The notes: generated by a model not told the origin, from the letters alone. Positions 21,381-33,500 are shown, counted from the stretch's first letter. The stretch is DNA of 64,000 bases from Euptelea pleiosperma (GCA_035048495.1 CM068544.1:47269893-47333892); one strand, 5' to 3'. Made by a program: numbers and translations.

Positions 21381-22800
21381 ACGGGAGATATCTTGTGGGT
21401 GAAGACATTTGGTCAGATTCATTTGCAGCCGCCCCTGGCCGGGAAGAGAGTCCACGTTGTGTTCTACGATGCAACCAGTGGACTCTTACGCGTGAATTAA
21501 CGCATGAAATGGGTCGGACTTAGATCATATGCAGTTTCAGACCCGGATCTGACTCCGACCCATGTTACATGACATATATATAAATCTTGCTGAAAGCCCA
21601 TCTTTTATCATGTTATGTATCAAGGACTCGATGGACCCGAGACTGCCCCATATCTGAGTTGGAAACGATGCACCTAACTGTACCCGACCCATATTTAAAT
21701 TAGTACCTAACTCGCCAAAACATGCGTGGATTGTGTCGGATCCACCCGCTTCTTTTCATGCCCTATCATGGAGTATATACTAAGAATGGTCAATCGCATA
21801 AGTACACGTGGCACACTTCAGGATGGTTCCCATTTTTTTTATCAGATGATGAGAACCATCCATTTCTATTGATTTTGCAAAAGTCGATAGATCGGATGGT
21901 TGTGCTCATTTAATGGGGTCATTCTTTTTATTTTAGGTGAGTCCAGTTGAGTTGTGGGTCCCAACTCTTACGTCTTGACGTTGGCCCATTCGTAGGGTCT
22001 ATCTCATCAGATGACATTAGACTACTAGAGATTGTAGAACTAGAATATGGTTGAGTCAGCCTTTGCTCAACGACCTTCTGTAGAGAATTTTCGAAACCGC
22101 GATCATGAAACCGCGCCACATGTACCCTGTGTTTAGATTTTGGTTTGAAAGGTACATGTGGAGCGTGATCATTGGCGCATGATCCTTGCTTCAAAAATTA
22201 TGCCGCTTCAAAAAATTCCTCCGTTTTGCCTGAGCCACGTGGCACACTCTTAGAGACCATGGATCGTATGTATGCAGGGCTGTCTCAATGCAAGTTGAGG
22301 CCTAAGGCAAAACTCCATGGAAGGCCTTTGATTCATCTTAGAGATCATCCCCACCAAAAATCAGCCATTGATTCATCTTCTATGTGGGTACGCCAAAATG
22401 GGTGCCCCCCGAGCCCAAAAACTAGGACTCCCGTCGTCCCATTGCAGTCCATGAATAGGGCTCTCGCGGCCCAACATAGATTAGTTTTTGGGCATAATAA
22501 CTGGTGTGGATGTTCATCCCACCTATTGGTGGATAAACACACTAACAATCAGCTTGATTGATGATTTCTTGCCACTGGATTTATTATCCCAAAAATATGC
22601 TTGAATCCAATGGCTAGAATCAATCCTAAAAAGTACTAAAATCTATGGCTGGAGATAACTAATCAGGTTGATTTTTGGTTTGTACATCCAACTAGGGGTG
22701 GGCTAAACATTCATGTGGTTATTGGGCTGGGCCTTCTCTCACATGGGCTGGTGGCCTTCTCTTACCTGGGGTCTAAGGCGACCACCTTAATGGCATAAAT
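21381..22800 (+). repeat. Segmental duplication, copy 1
   Basis: Three blocks match copy 2 (24616-25830) in the same order and strand: 21381-21700 (GAGATATCTTGTGGGTGAAG ... GACCCGAGACTG), 22093-22330 (CCGCGATCATGA ... GAGGCCTAAGGCAAAA) and 22490-22800 (GGATAAACACACTAAC ... GGTCTAAGGCGACC). Between the blocks the two copies have different MITE debris and indels. No gene is carried. Confidence 0.8.
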
Positions 22801-22834
22801 TATAAGAGCATAACAGTAATGTTACCTGTCAATT

Positions 22835-24140
22835 ATCTATATAACAAAACAGGGAAGTTGTCTCCCCACTTATAACCCCATCTTATCTGTTTCAACAAAG
22901 AAGGGCGGCTGAGATCTTATCCCCCAAATAGACGGTGGATCTCAGCCACTCACACCCGATTTTGACAACCGCTTTGTTGGAGAGTGCCGTAGGCATGGGC
23001 CATCTACTATCTATATAACAAGTGACAGTGGTTGACGTCTTATACCCCCTCTTATCTTATATGGCTTCAATAATGAGTGGTTGAGATCCACTATGCTTCA
23101 TATCAATGTCTGAGGTTAACTCCCACCTGATTTTGACAAACACTTTGTCGGAAAGTGTTGCGAGCACGGCCCACCTACACATATAACAAAATAACTCAGT
23201 TGTATTCTCTTATCTTATCCTGCTTCATAAGATAAAGAGTGTTGAGATCAAATCCATCCATCTAATGTGGACGGTTAGATTTCAGCCACTCAATCCCCCT
23301 CATTTATTCATTCATTACTCCCACTCATTTGACCTCAATTAATTAAAATTTTAATTTTAACACCGTTATTTTTTGTTATTTATGTTATTTTTCTATTTTT
23401 CCCTCTGTGCATTACAATCCGTTATAACAACGGTTATAATGGAAAAAAGGTAACGCCCCAGTCCGTTATACTGTTTGAGTGCCGAAGGCACCCAATTTTT
23501 GCAAATACTTTTGTCGGAGAGTGCCGTGGGCACGGGCCATTTATTATTCTATATTACAAAACAAGGGAAGTTGTCTCCCCCTCTTATACCCCCTCTTATA
23601 TGTTTCAACAAAGAAGAGCTAAGATCTTATCTCCAAAAAGACGGTGGATCTCAACCACTCACACCCGATTTTGGCAAACGCTTTGTTGGAGTGTCAAGGG
23701 CACGGGCCACCCATTATCTATATAACAAAACATGGAAGTTGTCTCCCCCTCTTATAGGCTTCATATATCCAAGGGCCCATATCGACCCTTACATAAAATA
23801 AAATTTAGATGGTTGGATTAATTTAACAGGAAAATTGTCTCCCCACTTATACCCCTCTTATCGGCTTCACAAAGGATGGCCAAGATCTTATCCCCCAAAT
23901 GGACTATGGATCTCAACCACTCACACTCGATTTTGGGAAATGCTTTGTAGGGGAGTGCCGAGGGCACGGGCCACCCACTATACATCTATATAACAAAATA
24001 GGAAAATTATTTTATATTATGTGGTTTCAACAAAGAGTGGCTGAGATCTTATTCCCCAAATGGAAGGCGGACAGCCACTCACACCCAATTTTGGCAAATA
24101 CTTTTTCAGAGAGTGCCATGGGCACGGGCCACCTACTAGT
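22835..24140 (+). repeat. Tandem repeat of about 170 bp, about 7 units
   Basis: Units start with CTATATAACAAAACAGGGAA-like words near 22835, 23011, 23181, 23549, 23716, 23825 (partial) and 23984. Inside are GTTGTCTCCCC, then CTGAGATCTTATCCCCCAAA, then CAGCCACTCACACCCGATTT and AGTGCCGTGGGCACGGGCCA. 23340-23470 is interrupted by a fragment of the TAACGG-rich MITE. Units differ considerably, so the array is old. Confidence 0.8.
23395..23475. mobile_element. Fragment of the TAACGG-rich MITE inside the tandem array
   Basis: The words CCGTTATAACAACGGTTATA and GGTAACGCCCCAGTCCG match the right part of the elements near 3360-3420 and 28540-28560. It splits one unit of the 170-bp array, so it arrived after the array formed. 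Confidence 0.6.
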
Positions 24141-24524
24141 AACATTACAAGTTACAATTGTCCCTTTTAAGGTTGTGTTTGTTTTTCGCCAATGCGCCTG
24201 CATCGGTGTCAATGTGTGCCACTCGAACAAAAAACTGTATGTTTGGATACACTAATGCGCATGTGTTATACTCATCAGGGCCGTTAATGTGCACCGTAAG
24301 TGTGCATTGCTATACTCACCCCTCCAAGAGAATTGTAACGTGCGTCAAACTGAGTCTCAAAACGAGCTGATGTATTGTGAGGCACAGTTATGGTGTGTCG
24401 CATTGTGCATCACACTAATCGTTAAATACAAGCAATTTGTCGAGTCCATCTAAACATCACACATTCGAAGTTGCACACGTTTAAACTTATGCGGGTGCCA
24501 AAGTGCGCACTTTATTCTCTGATC

Positions 24525-24615
24525 AGGTAGTTTTTCGGTACGTAGGTCCCACCTAAGGATCGGCCAAACATCCATACGGTCAGTGGTCTCCAATAATGTG
24601 ATACGTGTCTCATAC
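24525..24615. mobile_element. Family 1 MITE right arm
   Basis: AGGTCCCACCTAAGGATCGG, then CCAAACATCCATACGGTCAG, then ATACGTGTCTCATAC. Only the right arm is present, next to the start of duplication copy 2. Confidence 0.6.
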
Positions 24616-25830
24616 GGAGATATCTTGTAGGTGAAGACATTTGGTCAGATTCATTTGCAGCCGCCCCTGGCCGGGATGAGAGTCCATGTTGTTTTCTACC
24701 ATGCAACCAGTGGACTCTTACGCTTGAATTAACGCATGAAATGGGTCGGACTTAGATCATATGCAGGTTCAGACCCGGATCTGACTCCGACCCATGTCAC
24801 GACTCATATATATATAAATCTTGCTCAAAGCCCATCCTTTTATCATGTTATAATGTATCAAGGACTCGATGGACCCGAGACTCACCCCATATCTGAGTTT
24901 GATACAATGCTGTACCCGATCCATATTTGAAGCCGCGATCATGATCTCACGTGACATGTACCCTGGGTTTAGATTTTCGTTTTAAAAAGCTTTTTTCAAA
25001 AAGTAATCTTGGGTCATGTGGAGTGTGATCATCGGCGCACGATCGTCGCTTCAAAAATTTGCCATTTTGTATGAGCCGTGTGGCACACTCAGTGGTCTCA
25101 ATTTGTCGAGTCTGTCCAAACATTACACATCTGAAGCAGGGCCATCTCGATACACGTTGAGGCCTAAGGCAAAAACTCTATACAAGGTTGCCTCTTAGGG
25201 TTTGCACGCTCGGCTGTGGATTTCACGAATCCAATGATGGTTGTCAATGCCCCCAGAAAGCGAAAAAGTGATGCCAGCTCGGCTCGACAAGCACTGTTGG
25301 ATTCTTGAAATCCGCAGCCAAGCGGTTAGAATTAAGGTGGTCCCCTGAGCCCGACCCATTTAATATATATATAAACTCTATATTATTAGAAATCTTTATA
25401 TAAAAAATATTCTTTGATAATAAAAAACTACAGAAAAATTGAGGTGCAGAGGACTCCCGGTGCAGTCAATGCCGAGGACTCTCGTGGCCCTACTTTGATT
25501 ATTTTTTGGGCACAATGACTGCATGGACGTTCAGCCCACCTATTAGTGGATAAACACATTAAAAATCAGCTTGATTGATTATTCCTAGCAATTGGATTTA
25601 ATACCCAAAAAACATGCTTGAATCCAACGGGTACAATCGTGCTCTAAGAACTACTAAAATCTATGGACAGATAAATCAATGAGGTTGATTTTTGGTTTGT
25701 ATATCCAATAAGGGGTTGGCTAAAAATCCACGTGGTTAGTGGGACCTGGGCTGGGGGCCTTCTCTCACCAAAGGGCCTTAGGCGACCGCCTTAATGGCCT
25801 TAAGGTAGTGCCGCCCAGATCTGAAGTTGC
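24616..25830 (+). repeat. Segmental duplication, copy 2
   Basis: This is the counterpart of 21381-22800. It begins GAGATATCTTGTAGGTGAAG and includes ATGGGTCGGACTTAGATCAT near 24740 and CCGCGATCATGATCTC near 24935. GAGGCCTAAGGCAAAAACTC follows near 25160, and GGCCTTAGGCGACCGCC near 25780. Identity looks high in the first block and lower in the later ones. Confidence 0.8.
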
Positions 25831-25894
25831 TCACGTTTAAACTTATGCGGGTGCCAAAAATGTGCACGTTATTTGACACACGAAAAGAAAAACA

Positions 25895-25990
25895 TAACAA
25901 AATTTTCTTAGATCAGGTCCACCTAGGGATAGGCTAAACATCTATACGGTCAGTGGTCTCTAATAGTGTGCTACGTGTCTCATACTGTTT
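25895..25990. mobile_element. Family 1 MITE right arm
   Basis: Isolated right arm: CACCTAGGGATAGGC, then AAACATCTATACGGTCAGTG, then GTGCTACGTGTCTCATAC. No left partner. Confidence 0.55.
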
Positions 25991-26029
25991 TCTGTCATCA
26001 ACATTAAAGAGATAATTTGATGGTTAGAT

Positions 26030-26390
26030 TTGAACTTTTTTCATCATTGCGGCTTGGAACAGATGCTTTCCATGCATGGCCTATCATAAAGCCCACGTAA
26101 AAACAAATAATCAAATCCAATGTCCACAAAGTACCTATTGGCCTGATTTTGGAAAAAAAAAAAATGCAGTGCGCTCTTTTGGGCCCACAAATCCATTAAT
26201 GTTTGCCCCACCTCTCGGTAGTCCAGCCTCAATTATGATTTTCTAGCTGTTTTATTTGATCATTCGTCGTCATGGGCTTAAAGTATGTTCATGGGCTTTT
26301 TATTCATGAAGTCATGATGAAAATGCTCAAATCCAAGGATTAGAAATCACAATCAAGCTGATATTTTGGTGTGTAGGTTTACATGATCTG
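26030..26390. mobile_element. Foldback-type MITE remnant
   Basis: The words GAACTTTTTTCATCATTGCG and CATGATGAAAATGCTCAAAT are inverted around 26100-26300, like the centre of the GATACAGAATTCTG family. The termini are lost. Confidence 0.4.
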
Positions 26391-26404
26391 GGACAATCAG
26401 CGGA

Positions 26405-26760
26405 GAGTAGAACTTCGCTGACGGACCATAGTATGAACCACGTGGCTCACTCTTAGAGACCACTGACCATACGGATGTTTGGCCCATCCTTAGGTGGACC
26501 TACATACCAAAAAAAACAGCCTGATTAGAGGTTTCAAACCTTTGGTATACCTGGGTGATCTCTAGCCATTGGTATTTGAATATTTTTTCACCATGATCTT
26601 CATGAATAAGCATCCGTTTGAGTCTTCTCCTATGTTGATTTTTAGCCGTGGGATTTGAGCATTATCAAATTGATTTTAATTCGGCATGTAAGTCCACCAA
26701 AGGGTGGGCCAAACATTTGTACTATCAATGGTCTCTAATATTGTGCCACGTGGCATATAT
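26405..26760. mobile_element. Family 1 MITE
   Basis: It starts GAGTAGAACTTCGCTGACGG, then GTATGAACCACGTGGC. The arm contains CCATACGGATGTTTGGCCC. The right arm (AAACATTTGTACTATC, then TGTGCCACGTGGC) ends near 26755. The right terminus is lost, so no target duplication could be tested. Confidence 0.65.
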
Positions 26761-26814
26761 ATCTGCGGTAGAAGAACAATCCTCGTGACGTCGAGGTAAC
26801 AATGGACTCGAATT

Positions 26815-27245
26815 CCATTGCCAAATTACTCAACGCTGCCATCTGGGCCCACTGACCGCATGGATGTTTAGCCCACCCCTTGGTAGACATTCATACCAAT
26901 AATCAACTTGTTTGATGATTTTTAGCCGTTCGTTTTAGTGCCCAAAAAATAGTTGAATCCAATGGCTACAATCACGGCTTAAAAATTACTATAATCTAAT
27001 GGCTAGAGATTATCAATCGGTTTTCATGGGTTGATTTTTACTCAAGGAATTTTAACATTAGTGACCATTATTTGAGGTACAAAGATCCAAAGGTTTGAAA
27101 TTACTAATCAGGCCCTACTTTTTGGTTTGTAGGATTGGGCTAACATCCATACAGTCAGTGTCCTCTAAGAGTATGCCAAGTGGCTCATATTGTAGCCAGT
27201 CAGCAACTTTGCCAACCAGCAGCGGTTAGCCAAGTTCTACTCGCC
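26815..27245. mobile_element. Composite family 1 MITE region
   Basis: The left end resembles the 13049 subfamily (CATCTGGGCCCACTGACCGC). The right part (27090-27241) is a normal family 1 right arm ending AGCAACTTTGCC...CCAAGTTCTACTC. Two elements are probably fused or nested here. Confidence 0.5.
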
Positions 27246-27454
27246 CACCTAGGAATGGGCCCGCCAAACATCCATACGTTCAGTAGTCTCTAAGAGCTTG
27301 CCACGTTTCTCAATTTGTGGTCGTGGTCAAAGATTTACTCATTGAGGTGTTGGGGACCTGGGGTTGTGTGTCATGCAGTAGTTTCTTATAATTAAGATAT
27401 TTTTAAAGGGTCGGGCTCGTTGACAGATCTAAAATGACAGGTAAAATGACAGGG

Positions 27455-27765
27455 ACACAATATAAGCCAGATGGCACAATGTTACAGGACTCGGACCGTA
27501 CGGATGTTTGTCCTATCCCATGGTGGACCTACAAACCAAAAATAATCCTGATTAGTGATTTATAAGTGTTGCATCATTGTACATCAAATAATGCTCAAAT
27601 TCCCACAGTTGAGATCAGCCCATGAATAAAGTCCAATCCAAAGCCTATAAATCACTAATCAGGCTGATATTTGTTTGTAGGTCCACCATGGGATAGAACA
27701 AACATCCATACGGTCAGAGTCCTGTAACAGGTGCCACATGTCTTATATTGTGTCCCTGTCATTTT
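27455..27765. mobile_element. Family 1 MITE, well-paired copy
   Basis: The inverted ends AAAATGACAGGGACACAATA and TATTGTGTCCCTGTCATTTT are perfect mirror complements. The outer GACAGATCTAAAATGACAGG also pairs with CATTTTAGATCCGTC, so the termini extend to about 27422 and 27777. The arms carry GGACCGTACGGATGTTTG and the inverted form. Confidence 0.75.
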
Positions 27766-27904
27766 AGATCCGTCAACGGATCCCGACCCATTTTTAAATT
27801 AAAAAGAAAAAGACTATAACACCTCATTGAAACCAAAATGTATTGCATGTTTTTAAGGATTTTATAGTAATTTAAAATAAAATAAATATTATTTTATAAT
27901 TTAA

Positions 27905-28660
27905 TCAATGGTCCCCACGTGTCACATTCTTAAGATGATACTCACCGTATGGATGTTTGACCAATCACTAGGTGGACCTGCAAACCAAAAATCAGCCTGA
28001 TTAGTGATTAAAACCTTTGGATCTTTATATCCAAATAATGCTCAAATTCCCCACCGGTTAAAATCAACCCATGAAAATAATTTCAATCCAACGCTTAGAA
28101 ATCATAGATCAAGTTAATTTTTGGTTTGTAGCATGGTTTTAAAAACGGCCGTTTAAATGGTTTTAACGGCGTTTAAACGGTAATGCCCGAAGCCCATTTC
28201 CGTTAAAACCGTTTAAACACATTTTATCGGTTTTGAAAAAAACGGCCATTTTTTTGTGTTAACGGCCGTTAAAATCGTTTAAACAGCCGTTTAATTTTGA
28301 AAAATTTTGTAAAAAAAACGGCCGTTAAAATCAGTTTAATTTTTGTTAAAATCCGTTAAATTCAGTTTTTTTTTTCTTTTTCAAATTTTAAAATTTGAAT
28401 TTCAACGCCGTTTTTTCCTGTTAAAATCTGTTAAAATCGTTAAAACCGTTAAAATCGGTTTAATTCTGTTTTTTCCCATTTTTGCCCCTAACCGTTCCAA
28501 TCTGTTTTAACGGCCGTTTAAATGGTTTAAATGGTAACGCCCCCAGTCCGTTTAACCGTTAAAACGGCTTCCTTTAAACCTTGGTTTGTAGGTCCATCTA
28601 GTGATTTGCCAAACATCCATAAGTGTCTTCTTAAGAATGTGCCATGCGACTCATATTAGC
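27905..28660. mobile_element. Family 1 MITE split by a nested element
   Basis: The left arm and centre run from about 27911 (CCACGTGTCACATTC) to 28130. The right arm resumes at 28581 with TTGGTTTGTAGGTCC and ends near 28652 (AAGAATGTGCCATGCG). The 450-bp insertion at 28131-28580 separates them. Confidence 0.8.
28131..28580. mobile_element. Nested Mutator-like MITE (GTTTAAACGG family)
   Basis: It is inserted inside a family 1 MITE and bounded by identical 10-mers TTGGTTTGTA at 28121-28130 and 28581-28590. It begins GCATGGTTTTAAAAACGGCC and ends ACGGCTTCCTTTAAACC, an imperfect terminal inverted repeat. The interior is an unusual low-complexity mixture of AACGGCCGTTAAAATCG words on both strands. 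The 10-bp duplication suggests a Mutator-type transposase; no coding sequence is present. Confidence 0.82.
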
Positions 28661-28691
28661 TGCAGTTATCAGCGTCGCTGACTGTAGGTCT

Positions 28692-29010
28692 TGGTTTTAA
28701 AAAAGGCCGTTTAAACGGTAACCCTCCAAGCCAGTTACCATAAAAATCGTTAAAATCTATTTTGATGCTTTGAATTAAATGGCCATTTTTTTAACTGCCA
28801 TTAAAATCATTTTAATGGCCGTTAAATTCTGGAAATATTTGTGGAAAAAAATGGCCGTTAAATCCCTTTTTGAAATTTTCAATATCAAAATTCAAATTTT
28901 GAATTTTTGAAATTCGTTTTTACCCATTTTTTCCCCTCGCCGTTACAATCCATTTTAACGGTAACGCCCCAGTCCGTTATACCGTTAAAACGGCCTCTTT
29001 TAAACCTTAG
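28692..29010. mobile_element. Second GTTTAAACGG-family MITE
   Basis: It begins near TTGGTTTTAAAAAAGGCCG, then TTTAAACGGTAACCC, and ends CCGTTAAAACGGCCTC, then TTTTAAACC. The sequence parallels 28131-28580 but is shorter. No clean target duplication was found. Confidence 0.65.
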
Positions 29011-29189
29011 TGCAGGTATCATCGAAGGTTTACTCGTCCACCTAGGGATGAGCCAAATATCCAAATGGTCAGTAGTCTCTAAAACTCTGCCACGTGGCGT
29101 TTACTGTATTTTGTCATCAAAGCAATACTCCTAAAAGGGCGAGCCGAATAAAGAAGAGTAGAGATAGAGATAAAGCTATTGTCAAAGTT

Positions 29190-29592
29190 GAGTAAGACTT
29201 GCCTGACCATCCGTGGTCAGGTAGCTACTTTAGCACCCACAATATAAGCCACGTAGCAATTTATTAGAGGACACTGACCGTATAGATGTTTGACCAATCC
29301 GTAATTCGACCTACAAACAAAAAATCAGACTGATTAGAGATTTCAAATCTTTGGATCTTTGTACGGAAATCATGGTAAATAATGCTCAAATTCCTACGGT
29401 TAAAACCAACCAAAGAAAATAACTTCAAATAACGCTTATAAATCACTGATTAGATTTATTTCGGGTTTGTAGCTCCATCTAGTGATTGGCCAAAAATCTA
29501 TACGGTCAATTTCCTCTAATTAATGTCCATGTGGCTTGTATTGTGGGTGGTCACGTAGCTACCTGACGAAGGGGATCAGGAAAGTCTTACTC
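29190..29592. mobile_element. Family 1 MITE with 9-bp target duplication, upstream of the inositol kinase
   Basis: It begins GAGTAAGACTTGCCTGACC and ends GGAAAGTCTTACTC. The flanks GTCAAAGTT (29181-29189) and GTCAAAATT (29593-29601) match at 8 of 9 positions. The outer arms carry TCAGGTAGCTAC inverted with GTAGCTACCTGA. Its right end is 570 bp before the inositol kinase ATG. Confidence 0.85.
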
Positions 29593-29961
29593 GTCAAAAT
29601 TTTATCAAGCGATAGCAGTAGCACACGTCAAAAGTTACTTTATCACAGGTTTATAAAAACAACGGTTACTTTCTCACAGGTTCGCAAGCCAAAGCAATGA
29701 CGACCGTCAGCTTCGAATCGCACGCTTTCTCCAAGTTTCCCAATCCCAAGGAATCAAATCTATTCCCTCGTCCCACTTCACCAAAGCCTACCCCACCGGG
29801 AACAATATTTGTGTGAATCTGAATAAAGCGAAGAAAGAGTCGCATATTGGAGAGGAATCCATGGAAATTTGAATTCGCCTTTATACACAGAAACATCTCT
29901 CTCTCGTCTCAGCGTGTAGACGGTTTTAATTTGTTGGCGCGCGTCGTCCCTATATCTGCGC

Positions 29962-29969
29962 TATTTAAA
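29962..29969 (+). promoter_or_regulatory. Possible TATA-like box of the inositol kinase gene
   Basis: TATTTAAA lies 193 nt before the main ATG, followed by a pyrimidine-rich leader (TCTCTCTTTCTCTCTCC near 30019). This is a weak, position-based call. Confidence 0.3.
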
Positions 29970-30091
29970 TTCACAAACACGAATACAGAATCCATTCCCT
30001 ACACATTGCAGAGTCCCATCTCTCTTTCTCTCTCCGTTCCTCTATTTTCATGGAATCTCACTAACCCTAACCCTTGCTTTTGCGTGCACTC

Positions 30092-30511
30092 ATGATACTA
30101 GAACGCAGAGATAACGAAGAACCTCAAGAAGCCCTAATCTCAGTTCCCGTTCAAAGCAGCCATGGTTCGCAAAGAACAGCAACAAGAACCAGAGCTCTTG
30201 AATCATCGAGGTCTGGTAGTCGGGAATTACTGCCACGACGTTCTGATCAGGGACGGCCTAGTCGTCGGAGAGAGTCTCGGGGGTGCGGCCTCCTTCATCT
30301 CGAACCTACTCGACGGCCTCTCAATCCCATGCAATTATGTATCGAAGGTCGGTTCGGACTTCGCTTATTCTGTCTCGCACCCTCCTCTCTCGTCTCCGTC
30401 TTCGATGACCACTCTCTTCCATGCTTTCTTCTCCTCCGGTCGAAATCAAGATGGAAACCAAGATCGAGTCCTCAGACGGATTCACGCCTGCGATCCGATT
30501 TCGCCGTCTGA
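30092..30511 (+). promoter_or_regulatory. Upstream ORF overlapping the inositol kinase start
   Basis: An ATG at 30092, in weak context (C at -3, A at +4), opens a 140-codon frame that overlaps the main ATG at 30162 in another frame. If transcription begins upstream of it, ribosomes must leak past it to make the kinase. The main ATG has the stronger context (G at -3 and +4). The peptide is arginine-rich and is probably not a real protein. Confidence 0.35.
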
Positions 30512-33500
30512 TCTTCCTGAACTGAAATTTGATTTCGGTCTAGCTGTTGGTGTTGCGGGAGAGATTTTGCCGGAAACCCTAGAGCGCATGCTCGATATCT
30601 GTTGTGTAGTGTTCGTTGACATTCAGGCTCTTATTCGTGTTTTTGATCCTGTCGATGGTACTGTGAAGCTTGTTAGCCTGAGAGAGAGCGGATTCTTCCA
30701 TCTCCTCCCGCGAATTGGGTTTCTTAAGGCTTCGGCTGAAGAAGCTCCGTTTGTTGATGTGGAAGAGGCACGGAAATGTTGCTGTGTTGTTGTCACGGAT
30801 GGGAAGGATGGTTGTAGGGTTTATTGGAAGGACAGGGAATTGCAAATTTTACCGTTTCCGACGGTCCAGATTGATCCAACTGGTGCTGGAGACAGTTTCT
30901 TAGGGGGATTTGTCGCTGGACTTATTCGGGGTTTGATTGTGCCGGATGCTGCACTCCTGGGGAATTTCTTTGGTTCGCTGACTGTTGGCCAGATCGGACT
31001 TCCCGAGTTCGACTCGAGGTTGTTGCAGGTTTGTTATAATACGTTTCTTCTAATTCATTCTATTTGTTTAATAGATAATTAAACTAATGTTTATTTACTT
31101 TTCAACTTCCATTCTTTCTGAGAGGACCTGTTCATGTCTATTCCATCGATTTGTCTTGAAAACAAATGACTTCGGTACTTTTGTTCATATTTTCTTTGTT
31201 TTGACTGGCCTAGCATTTTTTCAGAATTAATTTCAAATGGATGGCCGATACTACAACATGAGAAAATCAGAACCTAAAATTATAACCGAAGATTTATATT
31301 GGCAAGCTAAATCTAAGAACATCAACTGAGAGACTGAAGTTACTGTTGAACTTTTGGGATCAATCTCGATGCTTGAACAGAGATGTTCGAAATGTTTTAA
31401 CAGTGCCACTTAGTGGGCATTTTTCATTACAGGAGAGAAATATTAGATAAAACTTAGAAAAGCACTTCATGGGCTATGATTTTCCCCAATACTCATTTTC
31501 TATCATCTTCCACAGTATTTGTGGACCCTAACTGCATGAATAGTATTTCTTGGAAATATAAACTCGGAGACTTCGACAGCTACATTTTAACCTAAATTAG
31601 CATCTTCTTAAGAAAGCATCCCAAAACAACCTTCTAGCAGATTATCCAGTAAAAAAAGGAGCAATCTTTTAGCAAAACAACTCTTAAGCCTTAACCCAAT
31701 AGGACCCCGGGAAAAACCCAAGAAGTACATTCTACACGATACTCCCAACAAACAGATCTTAACCAAAATAGGGAACCCCATAATGAAGACCATGACATGT
31801 TACTGCTTCTAGGAGACTTTTTGTCTCAAAGATTATAATCAGGCTGGTCTTGGAAGTTCTGGAGTGGCGTTCATGCACCAAATAACTTTTTATTTTCTTA
31901 CAATTTTATTGCTGGACTCTTTTTGATCACTAAGAGCCACATTTGACAATACAGTTGGCAGTTTGCGGAATTATATGTCAACTATATCACATTTCCTTTC
32001 AGTTTTCCATTGATTGCTTTTGCTTGTTGCTTCGTTTATTTGTTGATCAGTTTTTAAGCTCATCAACAGCGATGGCCCAAGACTTATTTCAACCTTTCTT
32101 CTTCTTATCTATTGATGACATGTAAAACATAAAAGTTGAAGCTTATCAACTGTAGACAAAATATATATATTGCTACTCCGCCTGAGTAAGACTGATATAT
32201 AGTGTTACATTACCATTCAACACGAGACAACCGCTGGACTCATAGTTCCGAATGAATTGAGGGGCATAAACAATAAGCTTCTATGCATTTATTGACTGTT
32301 TTTGCTTCTCCATCTCTTAAATATTACTCTGAAATTTGGATCCTATTTCCAATTTAGTTACCCTATTAGTGCAAGAGCTCCACTAACATTGGGTGGTTAT
32401 ACAAGCATCCGTATTGCAAATAATACTAGCAAACCTTGGCACCTTATGGGGCAACTTTGTCATGAATATGGGAACTGAAAACTGGTGTCGAACCAGTGCC
32501 CCCTCTTCTTTAATGGTCAGCGACAGTAATCTGGTGAGCATTGGATCCCATGATTGTTTGGTCCTTAGGTGTCTGTTCATTGAGTGAGAATGGAAACATC
32601 AAAAAAAAAGACTGAGATTGGAAGAACTCATAATTATATACTTTTACGCTTGTAATAGAAAAGATGAAGCTGTGATTTGTTAAATGCATTATCTTACAAA
32701 ATGACATTGTGGACAAGATATATTATTTATGGAAATACAACAATTGCTCACAGTGTATGCGACTAAAAATATAGTCCAACTAGTTACTTGCATAGAAAAC
32801 TCACAGATAACACTCTAGCCAGTATGTTAAACCCTCATCACTTAAATCACATGAGATGGCACACATGCTGAACTTTCATACTAGTGGGTACAGGACAGCC
32901 ACGTAGCTAATTTGTGTTAAAACCCATCATATGAAAATTTCTGAATCCCAACACAAATACTAGCAACTTTGCCTTATGAAACTTGTGTTGGCCTTTTGTT
33001 GTTGGAGGTTCTGGTTTGTGGTAAATGAGAACATAAATCTAGGATATGTAGAGACATTTTCCATTCAGCTAAGGACCCACGTCACATAATTATATACGTT
33101 TCAACATAAGTCTGACATTTTTTATTGGTTCCATTAAGATAGATAACCCAGGACCTAACTGATTATCTCCTCTAATGACATTCTTTGTCCTTACTATGTT
33201 AATTACTGCTGAAGATTCTGGGTAGATGCTTTGGTCCTAAGCAGTGAAGTGCTTACTTTTGGACGCCCGTGTAAGACCAGGATTCCCTAACTGGAGATTT
33301 CTTCTCAAAGACGTGGATATTTGACTTTGCATTGATTCTCGAAATTGTGTGTTTGATTTCTGTTGAAACTAGGTCCTTTACACAAAGTTTTGGTGTTTAT
33401 GTTTGTGTCAATTGTTTGACAGGAACCTGCTGGGATTGTACTGTATGGTCAGGTGGGATTTGGTTTAATGACATATACATAGTACAATTAGTGTTTTTTC

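Noticed and set aside
22835..24140. CRISPR-like array
   Set aside because: The units are about 170 bp, variable and without unique spacers, in a plant nuclear setting. This is an ordinary tandem repeat.
29847..30095. Plus-strand frame in front of the inositol kinase
   Set aside because: It lies across the presumed promoter and leader, has no domain, and ends before the conserved kinase start.
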